Assembly: GCF_006517275.1 (NCBI RefSeq)
Contig: NZ_CP041191.1
Coordinates: forward strand, 4,149,001 to 4,213,000
Direction of reading: 5' to 3'
Length of the DNA stretch: 64,000 bases
Origin: Labrenzia sp. PHM005
GTDB taxonomy: Bacteria > Pseudomonadota > Alphaproteobacteria > Rhizobiales > Stappiaceae
Shown piece by piece: positions 1 to 8,542 of the stretch; the stretch's first letter is position 1, and every line of letters starts with the position of its first letter. The notes below the pieces were generated by a model. It was not told the origin of the DNA, searched no databases, and saw nothing but the letters and a program-made list of their open reading frames with translations. The translations under genes were made by a program, and so were the position numbers.

Positions 1-2808
1 AACAAGCTGATCGTCATGACCGGGCTATCCGGGTCGGGAAAATCGTCTCTTGCTTTCGACACCATCTACGCGGAAGGCCAGCGCCGGTATGTTGAAAGCC
101 TGTCCGCTTATGCCCGCCAGTTCCTGGAGATGATGCAGAAGCCGGATGTCGATCAGATCGACGGCCTGTCTCCGGCAATTTCCATTGAGCAGAAGACGAC
201 CTCACGTAATCCGCGCTCTACCGTCGGCACGGTCACGGAAATCTATGACTATATGCGCTTGTTGTTTGCGCGGGTTGGGATTCCGTATTCCCCGGCAACC
301 GGCCTGCCCATCGAAAGCCAGACGGTCAGCCAGATGGTCGACCGGGTCATGGATCTGGACGAAGGCAGCCGCCTGTATTTGCTGGCGCCGATGGTCCGCG
401 GCCGCAAAGGCGAGTACCGTAAGGAACTCGCCGAACTGATGAAAAAGGGCTTCCAGCGGGTTAAGATCGACGGAACCTTTTACGAAATTGCCGATGCTCC
501 CGCGCTCGACAAGAAATTCAAACACGACATCGATGTGGTCGTGGACCGGATTGTCGTGCGCGACGATATCGCCGGCCGCCTGGCCGATTCACTGGAAACA
601 GCGCTGAAACTGGCCGATGGCATCGCAATCGCCGAGTTTGCCGGAGAAACCGAAGAAAACGGCGTTCCAAAGCGGCTGATCTTTTCCGAAAAATTCGCTT
701 GCCCGGTCTCCGGTTTCACCATCCCGGAAATCGAACCACGTCTGTTTTCTTTCAACAACCCGTTTGGTGCCTGTCCAACGTGCGACGGGCTGGGCACTAC
801 GCTCGCCTTTGAAGAAGATTTGGTCGTGCCCGACCATACCTTGTCTTTGCGCGAAGGTGCGGTGCTGCCCTGGGCGAAAACCGGCTCCACCTCACCCTAT
901 TACGCCCAGACTCTGGAAGCCCTTTGCCGCCATTTTGATGTGTCTATGGCGACACCCTGGAAGGATCTGGACGCGAAAGTTCAGGACGCAATCCTTCATG
1001 GCACCGGCAAGACGGACATCGAGTTTGTCTATGACGATGGCGTACGCAGCTACCGGACGGAAAAGCCGTTTGAGGGCGTCATCGGCAACATCGAACGGCG
1101 CTGGCGGGAGACAGAATCCACCTGGGTGCGCGAAGAACTCGCCCGGTTCCAGTCCGACCACGCCTGCCCAGCTTGCCAGGGCTACCGCCTGAAACCTGAA
1201 GCGCTTGCGGTCAAGATCGCCGATCGGCACATCGGCCATATCACGGAGCTTTCCATTCGCGATGCCGGGGCATGGTTCGACCAGCTTCCGGCAAAGCTCA
1301 ATGACAAACAGACGGAAATCGCTGGACGGATCCTGAAGGAAATCCGCGAACGGCTGAAGTTCCTCAACGATGTCGGGCTGGAGTATCTCTCCATGGCGCG
1401 TTCGTCCGGCACCTTGTCGGGCGGTGAAAGTCAGCGGATCCGCCTTGCGTCTCAGATCGGATCAGGCCTCACCGGCGTTTTGTATGTTCTGGACGAGCCG
1501 TCCATCGGCCTGCACCAGCGCGACAACGCCCGGCTTCTGGAAACCTTGCGCCACCTGCGTGATCTCGGGAATACGGTGATTGTCGTTGAACACGACGAGG
1601 ATGCGGTTCTGACCGCGGACTATGTTGTTGATGTCGGACCAGGCGCCGGTGTGCACGGCGGCCAGGTGGTTGCCCATGGCTCCCCGCAAGATGTCATGGC
1701 CAACGGCAACTCCTTGACCGGTCAGTACCTCTCCGGCGCCAAGATGATTCCACTGCCGATGGAACGGCGCAAGATCGACAAGAAACGCAAGATCTCTGTC
1801 AAAGGCGCGCGCGGCAACAACCTCAAGGATGTTGATGTCGACGTCCCGCTCAGCACATTTACCTGTGTCACCGGCGTGTCCGGTGGCGGCAAATCCACCT
1901 TCTTGATCGATACGCTTTATAAGTCGGCCGCGCGGCGTTTGAATGGTGCCCGCGACAACCCGGCGCCGCATGACCGCATCGAAGGCCTGGAGGTGCTCGA
2001 CAAGGTGATCGATATCGATCAATCACCGATCGGCCGGACGCCGCGCTCCAACCCGGCCACCTACACCGGCGCTTTTACGCCGATCCGCGAATGGTTCGCC
2101 GGCATGCCTGAGGCGAAGGCCCGTGGTTATCAGCCGGGCCGGTTCTCGTTCAACGTCAAAGGCGGACGCTGCGAGGCCTGCCAGGGCGACGGTGTGATCA
2201 AGATCGAGATGCACTTCCTGCCCGATGTTTATGTCACTTGCGATGTCTGCAAGGGCAAACGCTACAACCGCGAGACCCTGGAAGTCGAGTTCAAGGGCAA
2301 ATCAATTGCCGATGTTCTCGATATGACTGTTGAAGAGGCGGCTGACTTCTTCTCAGCGGTCCCCGCTGTCCGCGACAAGATGGAAACGCTGGCGCGGGTC
2401 GGGCTCGGCTATATCAAAGTCGGCCAGCAAGCGACCACGCTGTCGGGCGGTGAAGCGCAGCGGGTCAAGCTCGCCAAAGAACTCTCCAAACGCTCCACCG
2501 GCCGCACGCTCTACATTCTGGATGAACCGACCACGGGCCTACACTTCCATGATGTCGCCAAACTGCTCGATGTTCTTCACGAACTTGTCGATCAGGGCAA
2601 CACCGTGCTGGTGATTGAACACAATCTGGAAGTCATCAAAACCGCCGACTGGATCATAGATCTCGGCCCGGAAGGCGGCGACGGAGGCGGCACAATTGTC
2701 GCCGCCGGACGGCCGGAGGACGTGGCTTCGAGAAAAGAGAGCTACACAGGCCAGTTTCTTGCAGAATTGTTGCACCGTAGGCCACACCGTGCTCCAGATG
2801 CTGCTTGA
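1..2808 (+). CDS. uvrA: UvrA, excinuclease ABC subunit A (5' end outside window)
   Basis: DNA damage-recognition ATPase of the UvrABC nucleotide excision repair system; a cytoplasmic dimer that loads UvrB. The reading frame is open from base 1, so the first few dozen codons lie outside the window. Seen in the fragment: first Walker A GLSGSGKS at visible residues 8-15, zinc-binding cysteine pairs (CPTC, CPACQ, and CEAC/CDVC in the second half), ABC signatures LSGGESQ and LSGGEAQ, each followed by a Walker B with DEPS or DEPT, and a second Walker A GVSGGGKS near the middle. This tandem ABC layout is diagnostic of UvrA. It ends with TGA at 2806-2808. The next gene starts about 85 bases downstream and looks unrelated. 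Confidence 0.98.
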   Translation, partial: NKLIVMTGLSGSGKSSLAFDTIYAEGQRRYVESLSAYARQFLEMMQKPDVDQIDGLSPAISIEQKTTSRNPRSTVGTVTEIYDYMRLLFARVGIPYSPATGLPIESQTVSQMVDRVMDLDEGSRLYLLAPMVRGRKGEYRKELAELMKKGFQRVKIDGTFYEIADAPALDKKFKHDIDVVVDRIVVRDDIAGRLADSLETALKLADGIAIAEFAGETEENGVPKRLIFSEKFACPVSGFTIPEIEPRLFSFNNPFGACPTCDGLGTTLAFEEDLVVPDHTLSLREGAVLPWAKTGSTSPYYAQTLEALCRHFDVSMATPWKDLDAKVQDAILHGTGKTDIEFVYDDGVRSYRTEKPFEGVIGNIERRWRETESTWVREELARFQSDHACPACQGYRLKPEALAVKIADRHIGHITELSIRDAGAWFDQLPAKLNDKQTEIAGRILKEIRERLKFLNDVGLEYLSMARSSGTLSGGESQRIRLASQIGSGLTGVLYVLDEPSIGLHQRDNARLLETLRHLRDLGNTVIVVEHDEDAVLTADYVVDVGPGAGVHGGQVVAHGSPQDVMANGNSLTGQYLSGAKMIPLPMERRKIDKKRKISVKGARGNNLKDVDVDVPLSTFTCVTGVSGGGKSTFLIDTLYKSAARRLNGARDNPAPHDRIEGLEVLDKVIDIDQSPIGRTPRSNPATYTGAFTPIREWFAGMPEAKARGYQPGRFSFNVKGGRCEACQGDGVIKIEMHFLPDVYVTCDVCKGKRYNRETLEVEFKGKSIADVLDMTVEEAADFFSAVPAVRDKMETLARVGLGYIKVGQQATTLSGGEAQRVKLAKELSKRSTGRTLYILDEPTTGLHFHDVAKLLDVLHELVDQGNTVLVIEHNLEVIKTADWIIDLGPEGGDGGGTIVAAGRPEDVASRKESYTGQFLAELLHRRPHRAPDAA

Positions 2809-2893
2809 GTAACTTAGAGGCTCTTGCCATGAGTTTTCCGGGACAGTGCTTGTTGCGGCAAACGACGTATTCAGGCCAATCAAAGCGAATTCA

Positions 2894-3700
2894 ATGGACA
2901 AACATTTCATACTGACGTTGGGAAGAAGCGGCAGCAATTCGCTGGTAAATATGCTCAACCAACATCCTGAAGTAATCAATTACGGCGAAGTATTAGGGGA
3001 CTGGAATGAACTTCGCAGACTTCAAAAGCGCCTGGGCCTTTGGCGCCATGACGATGCTGCCTATCTGGACGCTCTCTTAGGAGATGCTCGGATTTTGCGA
3101 GGAGTCAACCTGGCTCGCACCGTGCGAAAGTTGTTACGCTTTCGTTTTCAGGAGATCAAGAATTTGTCAGGTGTCCGGACCGTGGGCATCAAGGACTTTT
3201 CTCTGAATCTTAGCATTCTGAACATCAAAGATTATTTTGAGAGCAGACCGGATATCAAGGTTATTGGTTTGTCGCGACCGCAAATCCTTGATCGGATGCT
3301 ATCCTCGTTCCTACTAGGCAAAACAGGAGTTGTCGCGCGAACCGAGATCGCCGACAAACCGCCGCTCATCAGCTTGGACACCAATACATTGGTTCATGAC
3401 CTGGAAACAATAGACAAAGAGAATCTAGAGCTCGATGCCATGCTGGCAACCCTACCTGCATCTCAGGTTTTGCGGATCGATTACAAAGAGCTCTATCGTT
3501 CAACTGAATCCCGCGAAGCTATCATGAGCGAGGTCTTCCGTTTTCTCAATGTAGCAGATGTTCAGGTAAACACCCGCATGCGGAAAATAGTAGAAAATGG
3601 GCCGCTCAAAGCTATCGAGAACCTTGAAGAATGCCGAAAAGCTGTAAGCGGAACTCGATTTGAGGACCTGTTTTACGCAGAAACACCAGACCAGTCGTAG
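2894..3700 (+). CDS. Sulfotransferase-like protein
   Basis: Probable PAPS-dependent sulfotransferase family protein, 268 aa from the ATG at 2894. The N-terminus LTLGRSGSNSLVNMLNQHP matches the 5'-phosphosulfate binding loop (a [PG]RSG[ST]xxL pattern followed by HPxV). A later IGLSRPQILDRMLSS resembles the 3'-phosphate binding stretch (Rx6-8S). A GTG at 2846 extends the frame by 16 codons that match nothing familiar, so the ATG just before the conserved loop is preferred; its ribosome site is weak. The gene is visibly AT-richer than uvrA and trmFO, and an AT-rich non-coding stretch follows it, which suggests acquisition by transfer. The acceptor (lipid, glycan or other) cannot be read from the sequence. 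Confidence 0.7.
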   Translation: MDKHFILTLGRSGSNSLVNMLNQHPEVINYGEVLGDWNELRRLQKRLGLWRHDDAAYLDALLGDARILRGVNLARTVRKLLRFRFQEIKNLSGVRTVGIKDFSLNLSILNIKDYFESRPDIKVIGLSRPQILDRMLSSFLLGKTGVVARTEIADKPPLISLDTNTLVHDLETIDKENLELDAMLATLPASQVLRIDYKELYRSTESREAIMSEVFRFLNVADVQVNTRMRKIVENGPLKAIENLEECRKAVSGTRFEDLFYAETPDQS

Positions 3701-4022
3701 TTTGGCTCTATCGCCATAGGCCGGATCAACTGGTAGGGCACCAACCTCGACAGAGATTCTGCAATGCATGCATCAACAGATGACTTTTGCAATCATTTTT
3801 TGGCAATTTTTTTGCACCGCATCTTTATTCGCCATCAGATTGTTTTTTCAACTATTATTTGCGCTTCGCGGTCAATTTTTTTCAGATATTTTTTGCATTG
3901 CACAAAATGCATGACAGACATGCAGAGACAGCGCTTCTTTAATTTCGGGTGATGAATTATATCATTCTCAACAACGACGCAGCGGGGCGCTTTTAGCGGC
4001 CTCGCCAAGAAGGAAAAACAAA
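3701..4022. other. AT-rich intergenic region upstream of first DUF1127 gene
   Basis: About 320 bases without a credible gene. It is rich in T-tracts, for example around 3795-3815 and 3876-3895. A 62-codon open frame at 3764-3952 has biased composition and no ribosome site, so it is not called. The region should hold the promoter of the DUF1127 gene at 4023. No confident -35/-10 pair could be assigned by eye. A purine-rich AAGGAAAAA precedes the ATG at 4023 as its ribosome site. Confidence 0.5.
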
Positions 4023-4175
4023 ATGTTCGACACTGTTGTGCGCAAATACAACAACTGGAAAAGCTACCGCCGTGCGGTGGATGAGCTTTCCGCCCTGTCC
4101 AGCCGTGAGCTGCAGGATCTCGGCATCAGCCGCGGCGACATCAAGTTTGTAGCCCGCCGCAGCTTCGAAGGCTGA
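4023..4175 (+). CDS. DUF1127 small protein, copy 1
   Basis: A 50-residue arginine-rich protein below common ORF length cut-offs. It begins MFDTVVRKYNNWKSYRRAVD and ends in ...ARRSFEG. The pattern RxLxxLSxRELxDLGISRxDI is the core of the DUF1127 (YjiS-like) family. In alphaproteobacteria small DUF1127 proteins have been linked to RNA turnover and stress or phosphate adaptation; in Rhodobacter one such protein (CcaF1) is made from the transcript that also yields the CcsR small RNAs. The ribosome site is AAGGA about 8 bases before the ATG. Three hairpins with CCTCCTCCC loops follow directly, the same arrangement as that Rhodobacter locus. Paralogous to the gene at 4728. Confidence 0.9.
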   Translation: MFDTVVRKYNNWKSYRRAVDELSALSSRELQDLGISRGDIKFVARRSFEG

Positions 4176-4195
4176 ACATAAAAGATTAGAGATCG

Positions 4196-4229
4196 CGTCC
4201 CGAGGCATCCTCCTCCCAGCCAACGGACG
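4196..4229 (+). ncRNA. CCTCCTCCC hairpin 1 (CcsR/cuckoo-like sRNA)
   Basis: The stem CGTCC (4196-4200) pairs with GGACG (4225-4229), and GGC (4204-4206) pairs with GCC (4219-4221). The loop presents CCTCCTCCC at 4209-4217. In RNA this is complementary to Shine-Dalgarno-like GGGAGGAGG. The layout matches the 'cuckoo' family of alphaproteobacterial small RNAs, including Rhodobacter CcsR1-4, which are processed from a DUF1127 transcript. Assignment to that family is inference from loop motif, hairpin form and context. Confidence 0.75.
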
Positions 4230-4230
4230 T

Positions 4231-4266
4231 GTGACACGCAGGGCATCCTCCTCCCAGCCCTGTCAC
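4231..4266 (+). ncRNA. CCTCCTCCC hairpin 2 (CcsR/cuckoo-like sRNA)
   Basis: GTGACA (4231-4236) pairs with TGTCAC (4261-4266) and GGGC (4241-4244) with GCCC (4257-4260). The loop carries CCTCCTCCC at 4247-4255. The core GGCATCCTCCTCCCAGCC is identical to that of hairpins 1 and 4, whereas the outer stems differ in sequence but keep pairing. That is a compensatory pattern expected of selected RNA structure. Confidence 0.75.
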
Positions 4267-4274
4267 GTCGAAAC

Positions 4275-4316
4275 AACGCCTGCCAGCACCTCCTCCCGCT
4301 GGCAGGCGTTTGTTCG
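4275..4316 (+). ncRNA. CCTCCTCCC hairpin 3, with terminator-like tail
   Basis: A perfect 13-bp stem: AACGCCTGCCAGC (4275-4287) and its complement (4298-4310). The 10-base loop 4288-4297 contains CCTCCTCCC (4289-4297). The downstream arm runs into a T-rich TGTTCGTTT, so this hairpin may also end transcription of the first DUF1127-sRNA unit. It is structurally the equivalent of hairpin 5, which ends the second unit. Confidence 0.75.
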
Positions 4317-4340
4317 TTTGGTGTCCCAAAAACTATCCTT

Positions 4341-4355
4341 CTGAATTGAATTCAG
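4341..4355. repeat. Perfect 15-base palindrome
   Basis: CTGAATT-G-AATTCAG at 4341-4355, between the last CCTCC hairpin of unit 1 and the terminator at 4365. It could be a regulator site or a minor RNA stem. Nothing in the window identifies a protein that would bind it. Confidence 0.4.
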
Positions 4356-4364
4356 TGTTGCAAC

Positions 4365-4394
4365 GGCTTCAGGATAACTCCTGAGGCCTTTTTT
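4365..4394 (+). terminator. Intrinsic terminator after first DUF1127/sRNA unit
   Basis: GGCTTCAGGA (4365-4374) pairs fully, with one G-T wobble, with TCCTGAGGCC (4379-4388) around a four-base loop, and is followed by six Ts (4389-4394) and TTTT after a CG. A strong Rho-independent terminator that separates the first DUF1127-sRNA unit from the second. Confidence 0.8.
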
Positions 4395-4727
4395 CGTTTT
4401 TTGCAGTTCTTCAAGAGAATGCAGCCGGATGCAGAACCGTGTCAGTCTGCCGTTTGCGATTGCAAGGATTGATATTGCCGGTCAACCGGCATTACCGATA
4501 CAGCCGCATACTTTTGCCCACCGGTCGTGATCGTTTCCCGCGTGCCGTGTAATGCTGCCCCGCACGCAACGTTAACCCTTCATAAACTTGCATTTTTTGC
4601 ATATCTGCATCGCGTTTTCCCCTCTACCTCGCATCGCACAAGACGCCTATATCCCTGCCTGTAACGAGATGAACGGGCCAGACGCCGATCCGCGGTGCCA
4701 TGGCCATGAGATATAAAGGCCAGAGCC
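4395..4727 (+). promoter_or_regulatory. Leader/promoter region of second DUF1127 unit
   Basis: No coding frame. It should hold the promoter of the second DUF1127-sRNA unit. CTTGCA near 4587 could be a heat-shock-sigma-type -35, but no convincing partner -10 was found, so the sigma class is open. In Rhodobacter the equivalent operon is transcribed with RpoHI/RpoHII. A run of ACCGG/CCGGT motifs (about 4490-4525) is GC-rich and could form RNA structure. Confidence 0.4.
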
Positions 4728-4874
4728 ATGATCGATATCGTACGGAAATTCAACAACTGGAAAAGCTACCGCCGGACCTACGACGAGCTGTCCAACCTGA
4801 CCAACCGCGAGTTGGACGATCTGGGCATCGCCCGCACCGAGATCGCACGTTTCGCCCGCGAAGCTATTAAATAA
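4728..4874 (+). CDS. DUF1127 small protein, copy 2
   Basis: A 48-residue basic protein beginning MIDIVRKFNNWKSYRRTYDE and ending ...FAREAIK. It shares the run FNNWKSYRR / YNNWKSYRR and the NRELDDLGIAR core with the copy at 4023, so the two are a tandem duplication of a DUF1127 gene. It is followed within 10 bases by another pair of CCTCC hairpins. The duplication therefore covers the whole protein-plus-sRNA module. Too short for ordinary ORF cut-offs but clearly coding by family match. Confidence 0.9.
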   Translation: MIDIVRKFNNWKSYRRTYDELSNLTNRELDDLGIARTEIARFAREAIK

Positions 4875-4882
4875 TACCCCTT

Positions 4883-4920
4883 AACGGCCAAAGGCATCCT
4901 CCTCCCAGCCAATGGCCGTT
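4883..4920 (+). ncRNA. CCTCCTCCC hairpin 4 (CcsR/cuckoo-like sRNA)
   Basis: AACGGCCA (4883-4890) pairs perfectly with TGGCCGTT (4913-4920), and GGC (4893-4895) pairs with GCC (4908-4910). The loop contains CCTCCTCCC at 4898-4906. Same core as hairpins 1 and 2 but a different outer stem. First small RNA candidate of the second unit. Confidence 0.75.
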
Positions 4921-4923
4921 ATT

Positions 4924-4944
4924 CTCTGCGCCTTAAACGCAGAG
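4924..4944 (+). repeat. Small hairpin between CCTCC hairpins 4 and 5
   Basis: CTCTGCG (4924-4930) pairs with CGCAGAG (4938-4944) around CCTTAAA. It has no CCTCC loop. It may act as a processing spacer between two small RNAs cut from one transcript. Confidence 0.45.
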
Positions 4945-4954
4945 CTTTAAAAAA

Positions 4955-4993
4955 ACGCTTGCCGGATCCTCCTCCCACCGGCAGGCGTTTTTT
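4955..4993 (+). ncRNA. CCTCCTCCC hairpin 5 doubling as terminator
   Basis: An 11-bp stem, ACGCTTGCCGG (4955-4965) with its partner (4978-4988), one G-T wobble. The loop carries CCTCCTCCC at 4968-4976, and the hairpin is followed by a T-run from 4988 onward. It looks like both the last small RNA of the second unit and its Rho-independent terminator. The convergent lipoprotein gene ends only a few bases further on, at 4998. Confidence 0.75.
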
Positions 4994-4997
4994 CTTT

Positions 4998-5633
4998 TCA
5001 GCTTCCTAGACGGCTGCCCTCTTCCATCCATTTCGCCAACGGCATGATATCCGGCTTTGCGCCATTTGCGCGGACCCAGGAGTCAATGGCGTACGCGGTC
5101 CCAGTTTTTTTCTCCGTGACGGTTGCTGTAGCATGCGGATACCGTCCATCCAGCAGAAAGCCGCGCGCGACCGGTGAACTGACCTTATGGTGTTTCAAAA
5201 ACCCATTCTTTTCTGCAATTAACAAAAGCGACGTGGTGTTGGTGCTCTCGTCGATGCAGTCCATCTGTCCCGGTTTTCTGGAGTTTTCCGCATCAAACCC
5301 GCCGACATCGTTCTGCGAGCCGACTTGGGCCGCAACCCGTCTTTCCTGCCACTGCACCGCTTTTCCAATCGCTTTCCGTTCAGCTGCGGGGGATGACTTG
5401 CCGGACGCAAGAATGCTGCGGATCCTGTTCAGGTCCTTGCGGGAGTAATTTATTGGGGTTTTATAGGTGCAGCCGAAACCATGGCAGATGTAAACTTTGG
5501 CACTTTTGGGTGCCACACCATCCTGATTGCCATACCAACCACGGGCGTCTGATGTTGCTTGCCCCGCGCATCCGCCGAGCACTAGCAGCCCTATCAGTGC
5601 AAATAGGCGCCGACCCAATTGTTCCGTCCCCAT
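4998..5633 (-). CDS. Lipoprotein with cysteine-peptidase-like C/H/D residues
   Basis: Unrecognised family, 211 aa from the ATG at 5633, which follows a G-rich ribosome site. A GTG at 5660 would add nine residues. The N-terminus has a twin arginine, a hydrophobic stretch and the lipobox LVLGGC (Cys22), so it should be a lipid-anchored envelope protein. Two cysteines (about 50 and 55, CHGFGC) may form a disulfide. C-terminally, MDCIDESTN (Cys126), YPHATATV (His167) and AIDSW (Asp184) follow the Cys...His...Asp order and spacing of transglutaminase-like cysteine peptidases. That reading is inference from motif order only. It faces the DUF1127/sRNA locus convergently and diverges from trmFO. Confidence 0.75.
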   Translation of the reverse strand: MGTEQLGRRLFALIGLLVLGGCAGQATSDARGWYGNQDGVAPKSAKVYICHGFGCTYKTPINYSRKDLNRIRSILASGKSSPAAERKAIGKAVQWQERRVAAQVGSQNDVGGFDAENSRKPGQMDCIDESTNTTSLLLIAEKNGFLKHHKVSSPVARGFLLDGRYPHATATVTEKKTGTAYAIDSWVRANGAKPDIMPLAKWMEEGSRLGS

Positions 5634-5799
5634 TATCCCCCCAATGGCAAAACGACTCACTTCTGGTGACGTAGTGTAACCTGAAGATCGTGGATTGCGG
5701 CAACCGGCGGAAACCAGTATCTAGGGATCAAAGATGGGCCGACAGGAATTCAATCGCCAAATCGCGTTGGATACGGCCAAACTCCCGAAGGATGTGACC

Positions 5800-7218
5800 A
5801 TGTCCCCCCTCCATGTCATTGGCGGCGGCCTTGCAGGTTCCGAAGCTGCCTGGCAAATCGCTGAAGCCGGTTTTGATGTCGTGCTGCATGAAATGCGTCC
5901 GGTCCGGAAAACCGACGCCCATCAGACCGATGGCTTGGCCGAGCTTGTCTGCTCCAATTCGTTCCGCTCCGACGATTCTGAGCAAAACGCGGTCGGACTG
6001 ATCCACCATGAGCTCCGCCAGCTCGGCTCCTTGATCATGGCGTCCGCAGATGCTCATCAAGTTCCGGCCGGAAGTGCGCTCGCCGTCGACCGGCACGGTT
6101 TCTCTGATGCCGTCACAAAGGCATTGGAAGACCATCCGAGGATCACCATTTCCCGCGAAGAAGTTGCCGGTCTGCCGCCGGAAGACTGGGAGAAGGTCAT
6201 CATCGCCACGGGCCCGCTTACGTCTCCGGCACTCTCCGAAGCAGTTCTTGCTAAAAGCGGTGAGGATGCCCTGGCGTTTTTTGATGCCATCGCGCCGATC
6301 GTCCACTTTGAGTCCATCGACCTCGACAAGGCCTGGTTCCAGTCCCGCTATGATAAGGTCGGACCGGGCGGCACCGGTAAGGACTATCTCAACTGCCCGA
6401 TGGATAAGGAGCAATACGAGGCCTTTATCGACGCTCTTCTGGAAGGCGAGTCGACCGATTTCAAAGAATGGGAAGAAAACACGCCGTATTTCGATGGCTG
6501 TTTGCCGATCGAGGTGATGGCCTCCCGCGGCCGCGAAACCCTGCGCCATGGCCCTATGAAACCGATGGGTCTGACCAACGCGCACAATCCGGACGTCAAA
6601 CCCTATGCAGTGGTTCAGCTGCGCCAGGACAATGCGCTGGGTACGCTCTACAACATGGTCGGTTTCCAGACGAAGCTGAAGTACGGCGCCCAAGGCGACA
6701 TTTTCAAGATGATCCCGGGCCTGGAAAATGCACAATTTGCCCGCCTCGGCGGACTGCACCGCAACACCTTCTTGAATTCGCCGAAAGTCCTTGACGGGTC
6801 GCTCCGTCTAAAAGCCGATCCGCGCCTGCGCTTTGCCGGGCAGATCACCGGCTGCGAAGGCTACGTGGAATCGGCCAGTGTCGGCTGCATGGCTGGGCTG
6901 TTCGCGGTCATGGAACTCAAGGGGCAAGACATTATCACGCCGCCGGAAACCACCGCCATGGGCGCTCTGCTTGGTCATATCACCCAGGGTCACATCAGCC
7001 GCGATGACGGTGCCGGCAAACCGCGCTCCTTCCAGCCAATGAACGTCAATTTCGGCCTATTCCCTCCGGTTGAAGCACCGACTAAGGACGCCGATGGCAG
7101 GCGTATCAAGGGCAAGGAAAAAACCAAAGCTAAGAAGCTCGCCATGACAGAGCGGGCCAAGGCTGATTTCAAAGATTGGCAAACCCGCATCGGCGCAGTG
7201 CGCGAGGCTGCTGAGTAA
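5800..7218 (+). CDS. trmFO: TrmFO, folate-dependent tRNA U54 methyltransferase
   Basis: Methylates uridine-54 of tRNA to ribothymidine using methylenetetrahydrofolate and FAD. The start ATG at 5800, preceded by GAAGGATG, is chosen because [18 protein letters not shown] places the FAD-binding GGGLAGSE at the very N-terminus, as in the family. An upstream in-frame ATG at 5734 would add 22 residues of no familiar sequence. Further family marks are [15 protein letters not shown] and the C-terminal [16 protein letters not shown] region. The protein is 472 aa, within the usual range, with a lysine-rich tail. Confidence 0.95.
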   Translation: MSPLHVIGGGLAGSEAAWQIAEAGFDVVLHEMRPVRKTDAHQTDGLAELVCSNSFRSDDSEQNAVGLIHHELRQLGSLIMASADAHQVPAGSALAVDRHGFSDAVTKALEDHPRITISREEVAGLPPEDWEKVIIATGPLTSPALSEAVLAKSGEDALAFFDAIAPIVHFESIDLDKAWFQSRYDKVGPGGTGKDYLNCPMDKEQYEAFIDALLEGESTDFKEWEENTPYFDGCLPIEVMASRGRETLRHGPMKPMGLTNAHNPDVKPYAVVQLRQDNALGTLYNMVGFQTKLKYGAQGDIFKMIPGLENAQFARLGGLHRNTFLNSPKVLDGSLRLKADPRLRFAGQITGCEGYVESASVGCMAGLFAVMELKGQDIITPPETTAMGALLGHITQGHISRDDGAGKPRSFQPMNVNFGLFPPVEAPTKDADGRRIKGKEKTKAKKLAMTERAKADFKDWQTRIGAVREAAE

Positions 7219-7279
7219 TTAGTAGAAAAGACGTGGTCACGCATATTCCATTTCGGAATCAATTCTTACAGGGACGAAA

Positions 7280-7906
7280 ATGTTGCAATTGGATCGAGCT
7301 TATTCGGCTGTTCTTTTCGATATGGATGGAACGCTATTGGACTCCCGTGTAGCCGTTGAAAGAGTCTTGACGGATTGGGCTGAGGCCAACTCAATCGACC
7401 CTCCTGCATTACTCGCAGTTTCACATGGCCGGCGGACAATTGATGTCGTTCGTGAATTCGCGAAACCTGGTATGGATTGCGAGACCGAGGCAGCAAAAAT
7501 CGAATCTGCTGAAATAGCCGAAGTCCGAGGGGTAGTTGCAATTCCCGGTGCTATAGATCTTTTGAACCGATTGCCGTCAATGCGTTGGGCCATCGTAACA
7601 TCTGCCGGACATAAACTCGCAATTCGACGGTTAACAGCCGCAGGAATTCCCATTCCCGAAGTACTCGTGACCGCTGAAAACATCGAAAATGGAAAGCCTG
7701 ATCCTACAGGCTACTTATTAGCCGCAGAAAAACTCGGTACTAATGCGAAGGATTGTTTGGTCTTTGAAGACGCGCCTGCCGGAATTCAAGCCGGGCTAAA
7801 TGCGGGAAGTGACGTGATCGCGATCGGCTACGCCTCCCCAGGTGATAAGACACCGGATTGTCCAGTCATTACAGACTTCCGGGACATCACTTTCAGGCTC
7901 GATTGA
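7280..7906 (+). CDS. HAD-superfamily phosphatase
   Basis: A 208-aa haloacid dehalogenase-type hydrolase. Motif I FDMDGT puts the nucleophile at Asp14 and the general acid at Asp16. Motif II is the TSAG serine/threonine, motif III the lysine in NGKPDP, and motif IV FEDAPAG. Length and the small alpha-helical cap between motifs I and II fit subfamily IA phosphatases acting on sugar phosphates or glycerol phosphate; the substrate cannot be told. AT-richer than its neighbours. No clear operon partner: trmFO ends 60 bases upstream and the GrpB gene converges. Confidence 0.85.
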   Translation: MLQLDRAYSAVLFDMDGTLLDSRVAVERVLTDWAEANSIDPPALLAVSHGRRTIDVVREFAKPGMDCETEAAKIESAEIAEVRGVVAIPGAIDLLNRLPSMRWAIVTSAGHKLAIRRLTAAGIPIPEVLVTAENIENGKPDPTGYLLAAEKLGTNAKDCLVFEDAPAGIQAGLNAGSDVIAIGYASPGDKTPDCPVITDFRDITFRLD

Positions 7907-7990
7907 AAATCGCGGGTCAGTCAATACCTTCGCCGCAGCAGGCATTGAACGAGACCCGAAATTTTCATTCGCAAGCCATGGTGGGGAGCC

Positions 7991-8512
7991 TCAAGCTCCC
8001 ATTCTTGCGGACCACTCCAGCGCCATGCGTTCGGTGTCTTTGATGAACTTCTCTTTGCCAATCAGGTAACTGTCCCAGTCACCGTCATCGATAGTTACCA
8101 GCCGGAGTTTCAGATCCGCATAGGCTTTCGCGGCCTCCGCATGCGCAATCAGATAGTCCCGGAAAGCCAGATGCCGTGTGACATGATCGGAACCTGACAA
8201 AAACACATGAAGGTGGTGGGTTCTACGCCGCTCTGAATTGAATTTCCGATAGTAGCGCCGGCCTGGGATGCCATAGGCGTCCATCACCTCATACCCGAGA
8301 AACTGCATTTCGCGGTTCATGGCATCGGAGGCTTCCAGCGAATTGACTTCACCCATCAGATCAATAATCGGTTTGGCCACCAGGCCCGGCACCGCGGTGC
8401 TGCCGATGTGATGGATCGCAACCAGGTTCGGTCCCAGAACCTGGGAAATCCTAGCAGCTTCATCTTGGTACTGTTCCGCCCAAACGGTTTGGTAGTCGGT
8501 AAGCTCAACCAT
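7991..8512 (-). CDS. GrpB/UPF0157 family protein
   Basis: 173 aa. It carries the GrpB signature: IHHIGSTAVPGLVAKPIIDLM with the GSTAVPG loop and the D of IIDLM, as in nucleotidyltransferase-fold proteins, then RRTHHLHVF and the closing ...LAFRDYL....YADLK pattern. GrpB proteins are often encoded beside kinases or acetyltransferases, and their biochemical activity is not settled. The start codon lies 30 bases from the end of the leftward neighbour at 8543-9394, so it could be the last gene of the yajC-secD-secF unit. Confidence 0.9.
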   Translation of the reverse strand: MVELTDYQTVWAEQYQDEAARISQVLGPNLVAIHHIGSTAVPGLVAKPIIDLMGEVNSLEASDAMNREMQFLGYEVMDAYGIPGRRYYRKFNSERRRTHHLHVFLSGSDHVTRHLAFRDYLIAHAEAAKAYADLKLRLVTIDDGDWDSYLIGKEKFIKDTERMALEWSARMGA

Positions 8513-8542
8513 GGCTCACTCTTAAAGGGACGGTCTTAATAT

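Noticed and set aside
3764..3952. 62-codon open frame in the AT-rich gap
   Set aside because: Biased composition (many Phe, Ile, His), no ribosome site and no family pattern; more likely promoter DNA.
4191..4993. CRISPR array
   Set aside because: The recurring CCTCCTCCC cores are not evenly spaced, lack spacers and lie inside individual hairpins with different stems.
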